DNA of 64,000 nt, taken from NCBI RefSeq assembly GCF_013408655.1, contig NZ_JACCBP010000001.1, positions 620,001-684,000 of the forward strand, read 5' to 3'. The stretch comes from Pigmentiphaga litoralis (lineage in GTDB: Bacteria > Pseudomonadota > Gammaproteobacteria > Burkholderiales > Burkholderiaceae_B). Shown here piece by piece: positions 33,714-42,378 of this stretch. The position numbers and the translations under genes are program-made. Positions within the stretch are counted from its first letter, which is position 1, and every line of letters begins with the position of its first letter. The notes beneath the pieces are model-generated. The model saw nothing but the letters and a program-made list of their open reading frames with translations, did no database searches and was not told the origin of the DNA.

Positions 33714-34673
33714 TCAGGTCACCTTGGCGCCTGTTGCCTTGACCACGGCGCCCCACCGTTCCACTTCCGACTTCACAAACGCGCCGAACGCGTCGGGCGA
33801 ACTGCTCTGCGCGATCAGGCCTTCGTCCAGCAGCCGGCGGCGAATGGGCTCTTGCGCAAGGGTTTTCTCGACCGCTGCCGAAATCTGCTGCGCCAGTTCC
33901 GGCTTGATGCCGGCAGGTCCGAGCAGACCGTACCAGGCGCTGAAGTCGTAGCCTGGCAGCACATCGGCAATCGGGGCCACGTTCGGCGCCGAGACCATAC
34001 GCTGCGCGCTGCTGACCCCCAGGGGCTTGAGCGTCTTGTTGTCCATCTGCGCCTTGGCCAGGGCCGCCGTGGCGAACATCAGGTCGACCTGTCCGCCAAG
34101 CAGATCGTTCATGGCGGGCGCCGTGCCCTTGTAGGGGATGAGCGTGATGTCCACGCCGGCCCGGGTCTTGAGCACTTCGGACGCCAGGTGGCCTGACGAT
34201 CCGATGCCGGGCAAGGCCATGTTCAGCGTGCCGGGTTCGGCCTTGGCCAGGGCGATCAATTCGCGGATGGTATTGGCCTTGATGCCAGGGCGCGCCAGCA
34301 AAATGGACGGCGCGTTGGCCACACAGGCGATCGGCGAGAAATCCTTGATCGGATCGAACGGCAGCTTGGGGTACAGCGTGGCGTTGATCGCGTGGCTGGT
34401 GTAGCACATGAGCAGCGTGCGGCCATCGGGCTCGGCGTTGGCGACCTGTTGCGCGGCGATGTTGCCGCCTGCGCCGGGTTTGTTGTCGACCACGAAGGTG
34501 CCGCCCAGCAGGCGGCCCAGTTCCTGTGCCATGAGTCGTGCGACGGTGTCGGTGCCGCCGCCGGGCGAGGCGCCCACCACGATGCGTGTTGCGCCGCTCT
34601 GGGCCCGCGCCATTCCCGTTGCGGCCAGCATGCCCGCTGCGCTCATGGCGCTCAGAAAGGTTCGTCTCTGCAT
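33714..34673 (-). CDS. Bug/TctC-family receptor with Tat-like signal
   Basis: A 319-residue periplasmic receptor. The start is the ATG at 34673, with AAGGAGA 6 bases upstream. The N-terminus MQRRTFLSAMSAAG has a twin-arginine pattern, so Tat export is possible, unlike the other Bug proteins here. Core signatures are TRIVVGASPGGGTDTVARLM, FVVDNKPGAGGNIAAQQVAN and YKGTAPAMNDLLGGQVDLMF. It lies between the TauD-like dioxygenase and the DHH-motif gene and should bind the dioxygenase substrate or a related acid. Confidence 0.92.
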   Translation of the reverse strand: MQRRTFLSAMSAAGMLAATGMARAQSGATRIVVGASPGGGTDTVARLMAQELGRLLGGTFVVDNKPGAGGNIAAQQVANAEPDGRTLLMCYTSHAINATLYPKLPFDPIKDFSPIACVANAPSILLARPGIKANTIRELIALAKAEPGTLNMALPGIGSSGHLASEVLKTRAGVDITLIPYKGTAPAMNDLLGGQVDLMFATAALAKAQMDNKTLKPLGVSSAQRMVSAPNVAPIADVLPGYDFSAWYGLLGPAGIKPELAQQISAAVEKTLAQEPIRRRLLDEGLIAQSSSPDAFGAFVKSEVERWGAVVKATGAKVT

Positions 34674-34802
34674 GGCATATCTCCTTGTGTGCCGGGTCTT
34701 CCCCGAGCTTGTTATGTCAGTCCATCCGCGTGGCGGGATGTGGGTGCGCGGCCGCGACCCAATCAAGGGTGGCGACCGCGTTGCAATCATGCGCTGGAAC
34801 GA

Positions 34803-35999
34803 TCAGGCCTCGGCGTGGCTGTCTGCCTTGACGGCCTCCTTGCCCAGCAGCGTATCCATATCTTCCTTGAGCATGCGCGGTTTCCAGGTTTCGAATTGCA
34901 TCCCCAGGGTGTCGGCCTGCCGTTTTTCATAGGCCAGGAATTCCTGGGTGATGGCGGTGCCCCGGACCCCGCCACGCACGGCGCCCGCCCGCGCATCGCC
35001 GTAATACTCGGCCCACGCGTCAGGCAGCGGTTGCGAGCCGGGAATGGCCAGCCACAGCCGGAACAGGTGGCGCTTGCGGTCGGGTTCGTCAAAGTCTTCG
35101 AACGGCGTGCGCGAATGCAGGGTGACGTAGTTGTTCAGCAACTGCACGTCGCCTTGCTCCAGTTCCATCGTGTAGCAGAGCGTGTCGCTGGGCATCAGTT
35201 CTTCAAGCAGGTCCAGCGCTTCCACCTGTTGGGGCGTCAGGCGTGGGACTTCCGGAAAGTCGCGCTGGGCGGCGTCGGTGTTCTTCCGGTTGGCGCGGGC
35301 CGAAAAGTATTCTGGGTGATTGCCGAAGATGGGCAGGCGATAGTAGGCCGGCTGCGACGGATCCTGCGTGCCCTGGTAGCTGTGGAAGAACGGCGATTCG
35401 AGCACCGGAATCAGATCGGGCCGCAGGCGCCTGACTTCATCCCGAAGCGCGATGGAACTGATCACCTTGCTGGTGCCGCCCGACTTGGCCGTGCGGCGGC
35501 ACAGCAGGCCGACCACATCGCAGGAATCCTGGTGGAAATCCAGGCCGGCATTGGTGTTGTAGCCACGGCCCCCCTTGACCTTGTATTCGCCGCCCTCGTT
35601 GCGAACGTCGTTCATGATCTGGCTGGCGCGGTTCTGCGTGCGGCCCACACCCATGTACAGCGCCATGCCCCAGAAGGCCAGGCGCGAGTCGTCTTCGGAC
35701 CAGACATCGACCGGAAAGCCCTTGACCAGGCACATACCCCAGCGGCCCTGCGTCGTCGCGATGGCTTGTTGCAGCACCGTGATGGCGGCGGCATTCAGGG
35801 GAAAGTCTTCCTGCGTCATCTCCAGCATGGACTTGCCCGTGTGCTTTGCGTGGGCGAGGGCGGCGTGCATGCCATCGATCTGGTCCCCCGTCAGGCGGAT
35901 GATCCAGGATTCATCCTGCCTGACCTGGTCGGCAGTCCATGCCATCGGGCGGGTGGCGGCCGGCCGTGCCTGGGGGAAGGGGGTCGAAGTGGCTTGCAT
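34803..35999 (-). CDS. TauD/TfdA-family 2-oxoglutarate dioxygenase
   Basis: A 398-residue Fe(II)/2-oxoglutarate-dependent oxygenase. The metal triad is His156 and Asp158 in LDFHQDSCD and His295 in VTLHSRTPF; Arg314 in HLFRLWL should bind 2-oxoglutarate. It is longer than TauD itself (about 280), with an N-terminal extension of about 90 residues. Members hydroxylate taurine, aryloxyacetates, clavaminate precursors and others; the substrate is unknown. First gene of an operon with a Bug receptor, divergent from a LysR-kinase-regulator operon. Confidence 0.9.
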   Translation of the reverse strand: MQATSTPFPQARPAATRPMAWTADQVRQDESWIIRLTGDQIDGMHAALAHAKHTGKSMLEMTQEDFPLNAAAITVLQQAIATTQGRWGMCLVKGFPVDVWSEDDSRLAFWGMALYMGVGRTQNRASQIMNDVRNEGGEYKVKGGRGYNTNAGLDFHQDSCDVVGLLCRRTAKSGGTSKVISSIALRDEVRRLRPDLIPVLESPFFHSYQGTQDPSQPAYYRLPIFGNHPEYFSARANRKNTDAAQRDFPEVPRLTPQQVEALDLLEELMPSDTLCYTMELEQGDVQLLNNYVTLHSRTPFEDFDEPDRKRHLFRLWLAIPGSQPLPDAWAEYYGDARAGAVRGGVRGTAITQEFLAYEKRQADTLGMQFETWKPRMLKEDMDTLLGKEAVKADSHAEA

Positions 36000-36046
36000 C
36001 GCGTGCTCCTGCTGTTATGCGTTTGACGCTAGTCTAGGCCAGGGCG

Positions 36047-36065
36047 CTTCATTAGAATAGCGAAG
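36047..36065. promoter_or_regulatory. Candidate LysR operator CTTC-N11-GAAG
   Basis: CTTC at 36047-36050 and GAAG at 36062-36065 form a T-N11-A-type inverted repeat in the 95-base region between the TauD-like gene and the lysR gene. A second CTTC-rich stretch lies at 36075-36081. It could be bound by the adjacent LysR protein to control both directions. Confidence 0.4.
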
Positions 36066-36094
36066 GTATTTGAGCTTCTTCATAAGGAAATTTG

Positions 36095-37021
36095 ATGAAG
36101 ATCGAGACGTTTGCAACGCTGGAAGCCGTGCTGCAGACCGGCACGTTCGCCGCTGCGGCCCGCGCCACCAACGTCACGCCCAGCGCCGTCAGCATGCAGA
36201 TGAAGCAGCTGGAACTTTATCTGGGCAAGCCGCTGTTCGACCGATCGGGCCTGCAGGCGCGGCCCACCCAGCTGGCCCATGATGTGGCCGACACCCTGCG
36301 CGCGGCGTTGCAGGGCCTGGAGTCCTTGCGGGCCGGCAGCAGCCTGGCGGTGGAAGGGCAGGTGCGCCTGGGCATCATCGAGTCCCTGCAGGCGGCCGTG
36401 CTGCCGGGCATCATGGCCTTCTTGCGGGAACGCCACCCGCGGCTGGAACTGCGCCCCGCGCGCGGCCGCAGCAGCACGCTGACGGCGGCTGTCAAGGCCG
36501 GCGACCTGGACGCGGCGCTGGTGGCTCAGCCGCTGTCCGGCGGATCGGCCCGGCTGCGCTGGACGCCGATGTTCACCCGGGAACTGGTGGTGATCGCGCC
36601 GCCCGATGCCGATGACACCGCACTGGGCACCTTGTTCCGGCAGCACGACTGGATCCGCTATGACCGGAACACGGTCACCGGTGCGATGGCCGTGCAATAC
36701 GCCAACGAACATTTTCCCGACATTCGCGGCGCCCTGGAATTCGACAGCTCGCCCGCCATCGTTGCCATGGTCAGCGCGGGACTGGGCGTGTCGCTGCTGC
36801 AGGAACCCGATCCCGCCGTGCTGCAGGTGTATCCGGTGCGTGTGATCCGACTGGGGCGAGGCGCACCGGTGTTGCAGTTTTCGATGGTGACCCGCAAGAA
36901 CGATGACGACAACCGGTCGATCGACGCCGTGCGGCAAGGCATGCAGGTCAGTGTGGGATCGTTCCGCCGGCAGGCAGGGAGCCGGGGCAGGCTGCGGCGG
37001 GCGGCGGGACGCACTGCATGA
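36095..37021 (+). CDS. LysR-family transcriptional regulator
   Basis: A 308-residue LysR protein. The helix-turn-helix is at residues 1-60 (TFAAAARATNVTPSAVSMQM, then KQLELYLGKPLFDRSG) and the PBP2-like effector domain follows. The start is the ATG at 36095, with AAGGAAA 7 bases before. Its stop overlaps the histidine kinase start by 4 bases, so a LysR protein and a two-component system are made from one transcript. It is divergent from the TauD-like operon, which it probably regulates. Confidence 0.92.
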   Translation: MKIETFATLEAVLQTGTFAAAARATNVTPSAVSMQMKQLELYLGKPLFDRSGLQARPTQLAHDVADTLRAALQGLESLRAGSSLAVEGQVRLGIIESLQAAVLPGIMAFLRERHPRLELRPARGRSSTLTAAVKAGDLDAALVAQPLSGGSARLRWTPMFTRELVVIAPPDADDTALGTLFRQHDWIRYDRNTVTGAMAVQYANEHFPDIRGALEFDSSPAIVAMVSAGLGVSLLQEPDPAVLQVYPVRVIRLGRGAPVLQFSMVTRKNDDDNRSIDAVRQGMQVSVGSFRRQAGSRGRLRRAAGRTA

Positions 37022-38667
37022 ATGCGGCGATAATGCCGCGCATGTCTCGACCCTTGCCCCCGTTTCGTCCGGTTCTTGTCTGGCTTGCCCTGTGGCTGGG
37101 CCTGACGGCGCTTGCCTGCGCGGCGCTGCTGGGCTTCCGGTACGCGGACGCGCGGGGGCAGTTCAATGACGACGCGAGCACGCTCGTCCGGCAGATTGCG
37201 CAGCGGGTCGATCAGCATGATGCGCATCTGACCAGCCTGGCGGCGGTCGCCCGTTTCGATGACGCCGGCTTTCCCAACTTCCTGGGCGTGTCGGCGTCGG
37301 TGCGCCAGTACTACCCTCGGATTACCGAAATCGTGCTGGTCGAACTGGCGCCCGAACCGTCGGCGTCGACTGTGCCGCGGGTGCTGGCGGTCAGCGCGCC
37401 CCAGGCCCTGCCTGATGCAGGATGGAGCCCGGCCATGACGCAGGCTTCGGCGGGGATTGCGGTGGGCAGGACGCGGCTGGCACCCGGCCGGGTGCCAGGC
37501 ACCTTCCGCCTGATCAAACACATTCCCCGCGAGCCCTACACCGTGCTGGTCTTCAGCATCGATGCCGGCCAGCTGGTGGCGGCCGACGCCGGGTCCCGGC
37601 CCATCGCATGGACCCTGAACATTCCCGATGGCGCCACCACGGTGGCGACCTTGCAGGGTGCGACCGATGCCAGGCCGCTGCGACCCTCGCGCTGGCGCCT
37701 CCCCGCCATGATCCTGACATCGCAGCTCGACAGCCCAAGCCAGCCGCTGGCGGTGACCTTGCAGCGCGACGCCCGGTGGTCGGAACTGCTGCCGCTGCCC
37801 GCCGTGCTGGCCTGCGCGGTGCTGGCGGCCGTGCTGCTGGGTGCATTGCGAAGCGGCCAGCGCTTGCGGCGCGCGCGTCGGGATGCGCGGCTGCAGGACC
37901 AGGCGCTGCGGCTGGCGCACGCCATGCGTGTCGATGGGTTGGGGGAGATGGCGTCGGGAATCGCGCATGAACTGACGCAACCCATGACAGCCTTGCTGAG
38001 CCAGAACCAGGCGGCCTTGCGTCTGATCGATGGAGGTGCAACGGCCAGTGACCTGGCGCCGGTGATCCGCACCAATATCCGGCTGGTCAATCGGGCAGGG
38101 GCAATCCTGGAACGCATGCGCGCGTTCGTCAGCCGGCGCGAACTGCCGTTGGCCGACACGGACGTCAACGCCGTCGTGCAAAGCGTTGTGGACCTGACCG
38201 AGGCCGACCTGGCTTCGCGTGGCGTGGTGCTGCAGTGGGAGCCGGGGGAAGCCGTGCACGCCGTGGCCGATGCCGTGTCGTTGGAGCAAGTGCTCCACAA
38301 CCTGGTGCGCAATGCCGCCGAGGCGATGGTGGCAAATGCGGCAGGCGGGTCGGATCGGTCAGGCGCGTCAGCCTCGGCAACCGTCAACGCCCAAGGACTG
38401 CAAGTCGAGCCGGCCCATTGGGTCCGGGTCGTTGCCAGCGACAACGATCGTGCCATCACGATCGTTGTGGAAGACAACGGTCCAGGCATTCCTGCCGACC
38501 AGCTCGAACAGATCTTTACGCCGTTCTACACCACCAAGGAAGGCGGCATGGGATTGGGCTTGCCCTTGTGCGAACGGCTGATGGAAGCCATGGGCGGACA
38601 CATCGCGGCCGATAGCGTAGTGGGCCAAGGCACCCGCTTCACCCTCACATTGAAGGCTGCCGCATGA
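37018..38667 (+). CDS. Membrane sensor histidine kinase
   Basis: A 549-residue kinase. Two transmembrane helices (about 17-42 and 257-278) flank a periplasmic sensor domain of some 210 residues with no recognised fold. The cytoplasmic core has the H-box ASGIAHELTQPMTALLSQN with His317, the N-box LEQVLHNLVRNAAEAM, G1 VVEDNGPGIP and G2 MGLGLPLCERLMEAMGGHI; all are intact. The pattern fits the FixL/DctB class, matching the FixJ-like partner. It overlaps lysR upstream and the response regulator downstream, each by 4 bases. Confidence 0.93.
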   Translation: MNAAIMPRMSRPLPPFRPVLVWLALWLGLTALACAALLGFRYADARGQFNDDASTLVRQIAQRVDQHDAHLTSLAAVARFDDAGFPNFLGVSASVRQYYPRITEIVLVELAPEPSASTVPRVLAVSAPQALPDAGWSPAMTQASAGIAVGRTRLAPGRVPGTFRLIKHIPREPYTVLVFSIDAGQLVAADAGSRPIAWTLNIPDGATTVATLQGATDARPLRPSRWRLPAMILTSQLDSPSQPLAVTLQRDARWSELLPLPAVLACAVLAAVLLGALRSGQRLRRARRDARLQDQALRLAHAMRVDGLGEMASGIAHELTQPMTALLSQNQAALRLIDGGATASDLAPVIRTNIRLVNRAGAILERMRAFVSRRELPLADTDVNAVVQSVVDLTEADLASRGVVLQWEPGEAVHAVADAVSLEQVLHNLVRNAAEAMVANAAGGSDRSGASASATVNAQGLQVEPAHWVRVVASDNDRAITIVVEDNGPGIPADQLEQIFTPFYTTKEGGMGLGLPLCERLMEAMGGHIAADSVVGQGTRFTLTLKAAA

Positions 38668-39266
38668 CCCGCTCCCTGGTGTTCCTGATCGATGACGACG
38701 AAGACGTGCGCGACGCGCTGGCGCTCCTGCTCAAGACGATGGGCCTGGATGTCGAAGCCTATGCCGACGCGGCGTCGTTTCTGGCGCGTCCCAGCCCGGA
38801 ACGCTTTGGCTGCGTGGTCACCGACGTCCGCATGGCGGGCATGTCCGGCCTGCATCTGTTGGAGCGCCTGCAGGCGGACGCCTCGGGCCTGCCCGTGGTG
38901 GTGATTACCGGGCACGGTGACGTCGCCGCATGCCGCCGCGCGCTGCGAGGCGGCGCGGTGGACTTCCTGACCAAACCGATCGACGAGCATGCCTTGCTCG
39001 AAGCCATCGATGCGGGCCTGGCGCGAGGGCAGGGGGACCTGGGCCGCAACCGTGAGCGGGACGACGCGGCACGCGCCCTGTCCGTGCTGAGTCAACGCGA
39101 ACGCGAGATCATCGGGCTGATCGCGCAGGGGCTGGCTACCAAGGAGATTGCACGGGCGCTGGACCTGTCGCCGCGCACGGTCGAAAAACACCGGGCCGGC
39201 ATCGCCACCAAACTCGGCACGACGTCGGTGGCGGACATGGTCCGCCTGGTGCTGGCAACGGCGTAG
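38664..39266 (+). CDS. FixJ/LuxR-type response regulator
   Basis: A 200-residue regulator. The receiver domain (1-120) has the acidic pocket Asp10-Asp12, phosphoacceptor Asp54 in VVTDVRMAGMSG, Thr82 and Lys104. The C-terminal LuxR/GerE helix-turn-helix (about 135-198) has LSQREREIIGLIAQGLATKE and LSPRTVEKHRAGIATKLG. It is the partner of the overlapping kinase. A perfect 20-base hairpin or palindrome begins 3 bases after its stop, before the HbpS-like gene, and could be its binding site. Confidence 0.94.
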   Translation: MTRSLVFLIDDDEDVRDALALLLKTMGLDVEAYADAASFLARPSPERFGCVVTDVRMAGMSGLHLLERLQADASGLPVVVITGHGDVAACRRALRGGAVDFLTKPIDEHALLEAIDAGLARGQGDLGRNRERDDAARALSVLSQREREIIGLIAQGLATKEIARALDLSPRTVEKHRAGIATKLGTTSVADMVRLVLATA

Positions 39267-39268
39267 TT

Positions 39269-39288
39269 CTACCCAGTCGCCTGGGTAG
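39269..39288. promoter_or_regulatory. Perfect 20-bp palindrome CTACCCAG-N4-CTGGGTAG
   Basis: CTACCCAG at 39269-39276 and CTGGGTAG at 39281-39288 are exact inverted repeats with a 4-base spacer, 84 bases before the GlcG/HbpS-like gene. No T-run follows, which argues against an intrinsic terminator. An operator for the adjacent FixJ-like regulator is the best reading. Confidence 0.55.
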
Positions 39289-39371
39289 CGCACCGGCTGT
39301 GCGCGCAAAGGGGCCGTCGGTACAGTTCTCCCATGGCCGGATGACCGGTCACGCAACCCCCGGAGACCACC

Positions 39372-39860
39372 ATGAAAGCAACCCACCTTATCGCCGCCGT
39401 CACCCTTGCCGCCACGCCACTGTTCGCGTCCGCGCAGCTGCTGCAAGAGCGCAATGTGCCTGCCACCATCGCCACCGACATCGCGCATGCCGCCCTGAAC
39501 GCCTGCGCCCAGCGCGGCTTCAATGTCAGCGCTGCCGTCGTGGATCGCGCTGGCGTGTTGCGTGTGCTGGTCCGTGCGGACAATGCCGGCCCGCACACGG
39601 TGGACGGCGCCCGCATGAAGGCCTACACGTCATCGTCGTCGCGCGCGCCAACCCTGGCCATGCAAGAGAACGCCCAGAAGAATCCGGTCGCGCAGCAACT
39701 GACGGACATCCCCGGCTTTCTGCTGCTGGGCGGCGGCGTGCCGATCCGTGTCGGCAATGAAGTGGTCGGCGCGGTCGGCGTGGCCGGCGCGCCGTCGGGC
39801 GTCATTGATGGCGAGTGCGGCGCCGCGGGGATCGAAGCGGCCAAGGCCAAGTTGATGTAA
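39372..39860 (+). CDS. Secreted GlcG/HbpS-family protein
   Basis: A 162-residue DUF336 protein with a signal peptide ending near residue 21 (FASAQ). The conserved core includes AALNACAQRGFNVSAAVVDR, DGARMKAYTSSSSRAPT and GGGVPIRVGNEVVGAVGVAG. HbpS of Streptomyces binds haem outside the cell and signals to the SenS/SenR two-component system; GlcG in E. coli is of unknown role. Here the gene directly follows a histidine kinase and response regulator, so a sensing partnership is plausible (inference). A strong terminator follows. Confidence 0.9.
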   Translation: MKATHLIAAVTLAATPLFASAQLLQERNVPATIATDIAHAALNACAQRGFNVSAAVVDRAGVLRVLVRADNAGPHTVDGARMKAYTSSSSRAPTLAMQENAQKNPVAQQLTDIPGFLLLGGGVPIRVGNEVVGAVGVAGAPSGVIDGECGAAGIEAAKAKLM

Positions 39861-39901
39861 AGGCCGCACAGCGCATCCGTACACGAAGCGCCATGCAAGA
39901 A

Positions 39902-39934
39902 GGGGATGCCATCACCGATGGCATCCCCTTTTTT
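39902..39934 (+). terminator. Intrinsic terminator after the GlcG/HbpS-like gene
   Basis: GGGGATGCCATC (39902-39913) pairs perfectly with GATGGCATCCCC (39917-39928) around an ACC loop, followed by six T residues (39929-39934). It lies 41 bases after the GlcG/HbpS-like stop. It may also serve the convergent TPM gene ending at 39957. Confidence 0.92.
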
Positions 39935-39956
39935 ACTGCCGCGAGCGTGAGCGGAC

Positions 39957-40469
39957 CTAGATGAACACCGGCCGGTCAGGCAACCGGTTGGGGTCGGCTG
40001 CGGCATCGGCGCCGTCCGCCACCGGCAACGCGGCCTTCAATTCGCCTTCGATCGTGTCGATGCCCGTTTCCAGCGTGCCGAGGTAATCGCCGCGCCGGAA
40101 ACCTTCCTGGATCTTCCGGCAGACGCCGTCCCAGGTGGCGTCGGGCACGTCGATACCCCGGTCGGCAATCAGCTCGATGCACCGGTTGCCCAGCGCGATG
40201 TACAGCAGCATGCCGGTGCGTTCGGGCGTGTCCCACACCCGTTGGCGTCCGAACACTTCCAGCGCGCGCGTGACGCCGTCCGGCACGTGATCGGGCAGAT
40301 GCGTTTCCAGCACCACCAGCAATTCGCCAGGATGATGGGTCTCGCTTTCGGCGATGGCCGCCGCCAGCCGGTCGAGCGCTGCCGCATTGAAATGCCGGGA
40401 CCGGCGCCAATGGCCACTGATCAACGGCCAGCCGCATGCGCGGGCGAACTTACCAACTGCCGGATGCAC
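39957..40469 (-). CDS. TPM-domain protein, cytoplasmic or membrane-associated
   Basis: About 170 residues: a TPM (YgcG/TLP18.3) domain with SETHHPGELLVVLETHL, RQRVWDTPERTGMLLYIALG and CIELIADRGI. The start is taken at a GTG (40469) with GGAGG 5 bases upstream; a longer reading from 40577 would lie inside the glycine-rich repeat of the upstream gene and is unlikely. That leaves a 20-base overlap. It has no signal peptide, unlike its neighbour. LemA-YgcG-TPM trios are common and thought to act at the envelope; function unknown. Confidence 0.85.
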   Translation of the reverse strand: MHPAVGKFARACGWPLISGHWRRSRHFNAAALDRLAAAIAESETHHPGELLVVLETHLPDHVPDGVTRALEVFGRQRVWDTPERTGMLLYIALGNRCIELIADRGIDVPDATWDGVCRKIQEGFRRGDYLGTLETGIDTIEGELKAALPVADGADAAADPNRLPDRPVFI

Positions 40470-41355
40470 CGCCGCCTCCACTGCGGCCACCGCCGCCCGA
40501 GAATCCACCACCACCACCGCCGCCGAAGCCGCCGCCCCCACCCCCAAAGCCGCCGCCAAAGCCGCCGCCGAAACCACCGCGGCCCAGGCCGCGGCGGGAC
40601 ATCGTGCGTGCCGCGCCGCCGGGCAGGAAGCCCTTGCCGACGACGCTGCAGATCACGCCCAGCACGCCGCCCAGCAGCACGAACAGCAGCGATCCGGTAA
40701 ACATGAATCCGGCGACCGCACCGAGCAGGGCCGCGGCCCAGACGGGCAGGATGACCAGCACCAGGCCGGCGCCAAACAGAATGCCGGTCGGAATGCCGCG
40801 AACCGTTTCAGCTGCGTTGGCCTTGGCCTTTTCTACCGGTGGCAAAGCTTCACCTTTCACCAGCCCGATCAGCGCATTCACGCCAGCTTCGACACCGCCC
40901 GTAAAGTCGCCTTCCCGGAAACGCGGAGTGACCTGTTCGCGGATGATGCGGCTGGCCTGGGCGTCGGTCACGGCGCCTTCCAGCCCGTAACCGACCTCGA
41001 TGCGCAGGGTGCGGTCGTTCTTGGCGATCACGAACAGCACGCCGTCATCGGTTTTCTGCCGGCCCAGCTTCCAGGCCTCGAAGACGCGTACCGCGTATTG
41101 CTCGATGGGTTCGCCGTCGGTTGTCGGCACCATCAGCACGGCGATCTGCGCGCCTTTCTCGGTTTCCAGCGCCTGGATGTCGGCTTCCAGCCGCACGATG
41201 GACGCGGCGTCCAGCGTGCCGGTCTGGTCGGTCACGCGCCGCTCGAGCTTGGGCACAGCCGTCTCGGCGGCAAGCGCCAGGCCAGGCGCGACCAAGCTAC
41301 CCACCAGCAGCGTCATGCACAGGCAGAGCCCGTGCCAGAGGCGTGACGAAGTCAT
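40450..41355 (-). CDS. YgcG-family TPM-domain protein with glycine-rich tail
   Basis: A 301-residue protein. The signal peptide ends near residue 30 (LALAAETA). The TPM domain covers about 35-165 (RRVTDQTGTLDAASIVRLEA, LETEKGAQIAVLMVPT, DDGVLFVIAKNDRTLRIEVG, YGLEGAVTDAQASRI). Two hydrophobic segments lie at about 195-240. The last 50 residues are nearly all Gly, Phe and Ser, ending GASGSW. TPM domains are reported as phosphatase-like in plants; the bacterial role is unknown. It overlaps lemA by 4 bases. Confidence 0.92.
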   Translation of the reverse strand: MTSSRLWHGLCLCMTLLVGSLVAPGLALAAETAVPKLERRVTDQTGTLDAASIVRLEADIQALETEKGAQIAVLMVPTTDGEPIEQYAVRVFEAWKLGRQKTDDGVLFVIAKNDRTLRIEVGYGLEGAVTDAQASRIIREQVTPRFREGDFTGGVEAGVNALIGLVKGEALPPVEKAKANAAETVRGIPTGILFGAGLVLVILPVWAAALLGAVAGFMFTGSLLFVLLGGVLGVICSVVGKGFLPGGAARTMSRRGLGRGGFGGGFGGGFGGGGGGFGGGGGGGFSGGGGRSGGGGASGSW

Positions 41356-41975
41356 CGCGCAGGAGCGGGCGCAGGCCGTGCGCCGCCACCGAAGTCGACC
41401 GCGGGTGGCCGCGAAATGGCGGCTTCGTTTTCGACCGCGAAGTTGGCCTTGGGCTTGTAGCCCATGACCTTGGCGGTGATTGCGCCAGGGAACTGGCGGA
41501 TCATGACGTTGTATTCCTCAACCGATGTCACGTAGCGATTGCGGGCGACCGCGATGCGGTTTTCGGTCCCTTCCAGCTGCGACTGCAGGTCGCGGAACAG
41601 GCCGTCGGCCTTCAGTTGCGGATAGTTTTCGGTCACCACCAGCAGGCGCGACAGCGCGGAACTCAGTTCGCCCTGGGCTTGCTGGAACCGCTGCACCTGA
41701 GCCGGATCATCCAGCTGATCGGCCGTGATGTTGGTCGAGCCGACCCGTGCCCGGGCTTCGGTCACGCGGGTCAGCACGGCTTCTTCGTGGCTGGCGTAAC
41801 CCTTCACTGTACTGACGAGATTGGGGATCAGGTCGGCGCGGCGCTGATACTGGTTAAGCACTTCGGACCAGGCGGCTTTGACCTTTTCGTCGGAAGCCTG
41901 CATGGCGTTGTAGCCGCAACCTGTCAGGGTCGCGGCAAACAAGGAAAGCATGAGAAGGGAGAACAGTCGCTTCAT
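41352..41975 (-). CDS. lemA: LemA-family lipoprotein
   Basis: A 207-residue protein. The start is the ATG at 41975, giving a lipoprotein signal with lipobox LTGC (Cys20); codons further upstream add a non-hydrophobic lead and are rejected. The helical LemA core is clear: NAMQASDEKVKAAWSEVLNQ, YQRRADLIPNLVSTVKGYAS and FRDLQSQLEGTENRIAVARN. LemA proteins are membrane-attached helical bundles of uncertain role, often paired with YgcG. First gene of the trio. The 112 bases upstream hold no further gene. Confidence 0.93.
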   Translation of the reverse strand: MKRLFSLLMLSLFAATLTGCGYNAMQASDEKVKAAWSEVLNQYQRRADLIPNLVSTVKGYASHEEAVLTRVTEARARVGSTNITADQLDDPAQVQRFQQAQGELSSALSRLLVVTENYPQLKADGLFRDLQSQLEGTENRIAVARNRYVTSVEEYNVMIRQFPGAITAKVMGYKPKANFAVENEAAISRPPAVDFGGGARPAPAPAR

Positions 41976-42087
41976 GGTGGCGGCTCGATGGGGGCGGGGC
42001 GTTCCATTACAGCAGGTTTCCCCTTGAGCAACCATGTAAGGGTCCGTCGATGGCGTTACGCGCGTTACGCAATGTCAGCGCGCAAGC

Positions 42088-42378
42088 CTAGCCGCGATTG
42101 GGGTTGCGGGTGGGTTGCTCGAACAGGGGCCGGAAGCGGGGCAGGGTGCCGATCACATCGGCGGTGTAGATCTCCACGCCGGGGTTGTCGGGATCGAACA
42201 GCACGATGCCGTCCGCGGTCGTCAGTGCCCAAGGGTGATCGGTGTGGCGCAGCAGCGGCCATTTGTCGGACACCGGCTGCAGGCCGTGCATCACGCCCTG
42301 GAACCAGTCTGTGCCGATCTTGACCACCAGGCGGCGTCCAAGAAAATCGGGCCATGAGTCGTACCGTTGCAGAGCCAT
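42088..42378 (-). CDS. Small uncharacterised protein
   Basis: About 96 residues starting MALQRYDSWPDFLGRRLVVK. No signal peptide, cysteine or known domain. Beta-rich pattern with VKIGTDWFQGVMHGL, HPWALTTADGIVLFDPDNPG and VEIYTADVIGTLPRF. An upstream ATG (42438) would add 20 residues of low-complexity lead. The gene stands alone between lemA and the helicase; function unknown. The 202 bases between it and the helicase contain no other gene I can support. Confidence 0.7.
   Translation of the reverse strand: MALQRYDSWPDFLGRRLVVKIGTDWFQGVMHGLQPVSDKWPLLRHTDHPWALTTADGIVLFDPDNPGVEIYTADVIGTLPRFRPLFEQPTRNPNRG

Noticed and set aside
34392..36026. Plus-strand frame of 544 codons across the Bug and TauD-like genes.
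   Set aside because: Runs through two real minus-strand genes and their intergenic gap; no motif.
36658..38298. Minus-strand frame of 546 codons across lysR and the histidine kinase.
   Set aside because: Crosses two overlapping real genes and has shadow composition.
40470..40577. N-terminal extension of the TPM gene to 40577.
   Set aside because: It lies entirely in the glycine-rich repeat coding of the upstream YgcG gene; the GTG at 40469 has a GGAGG site.
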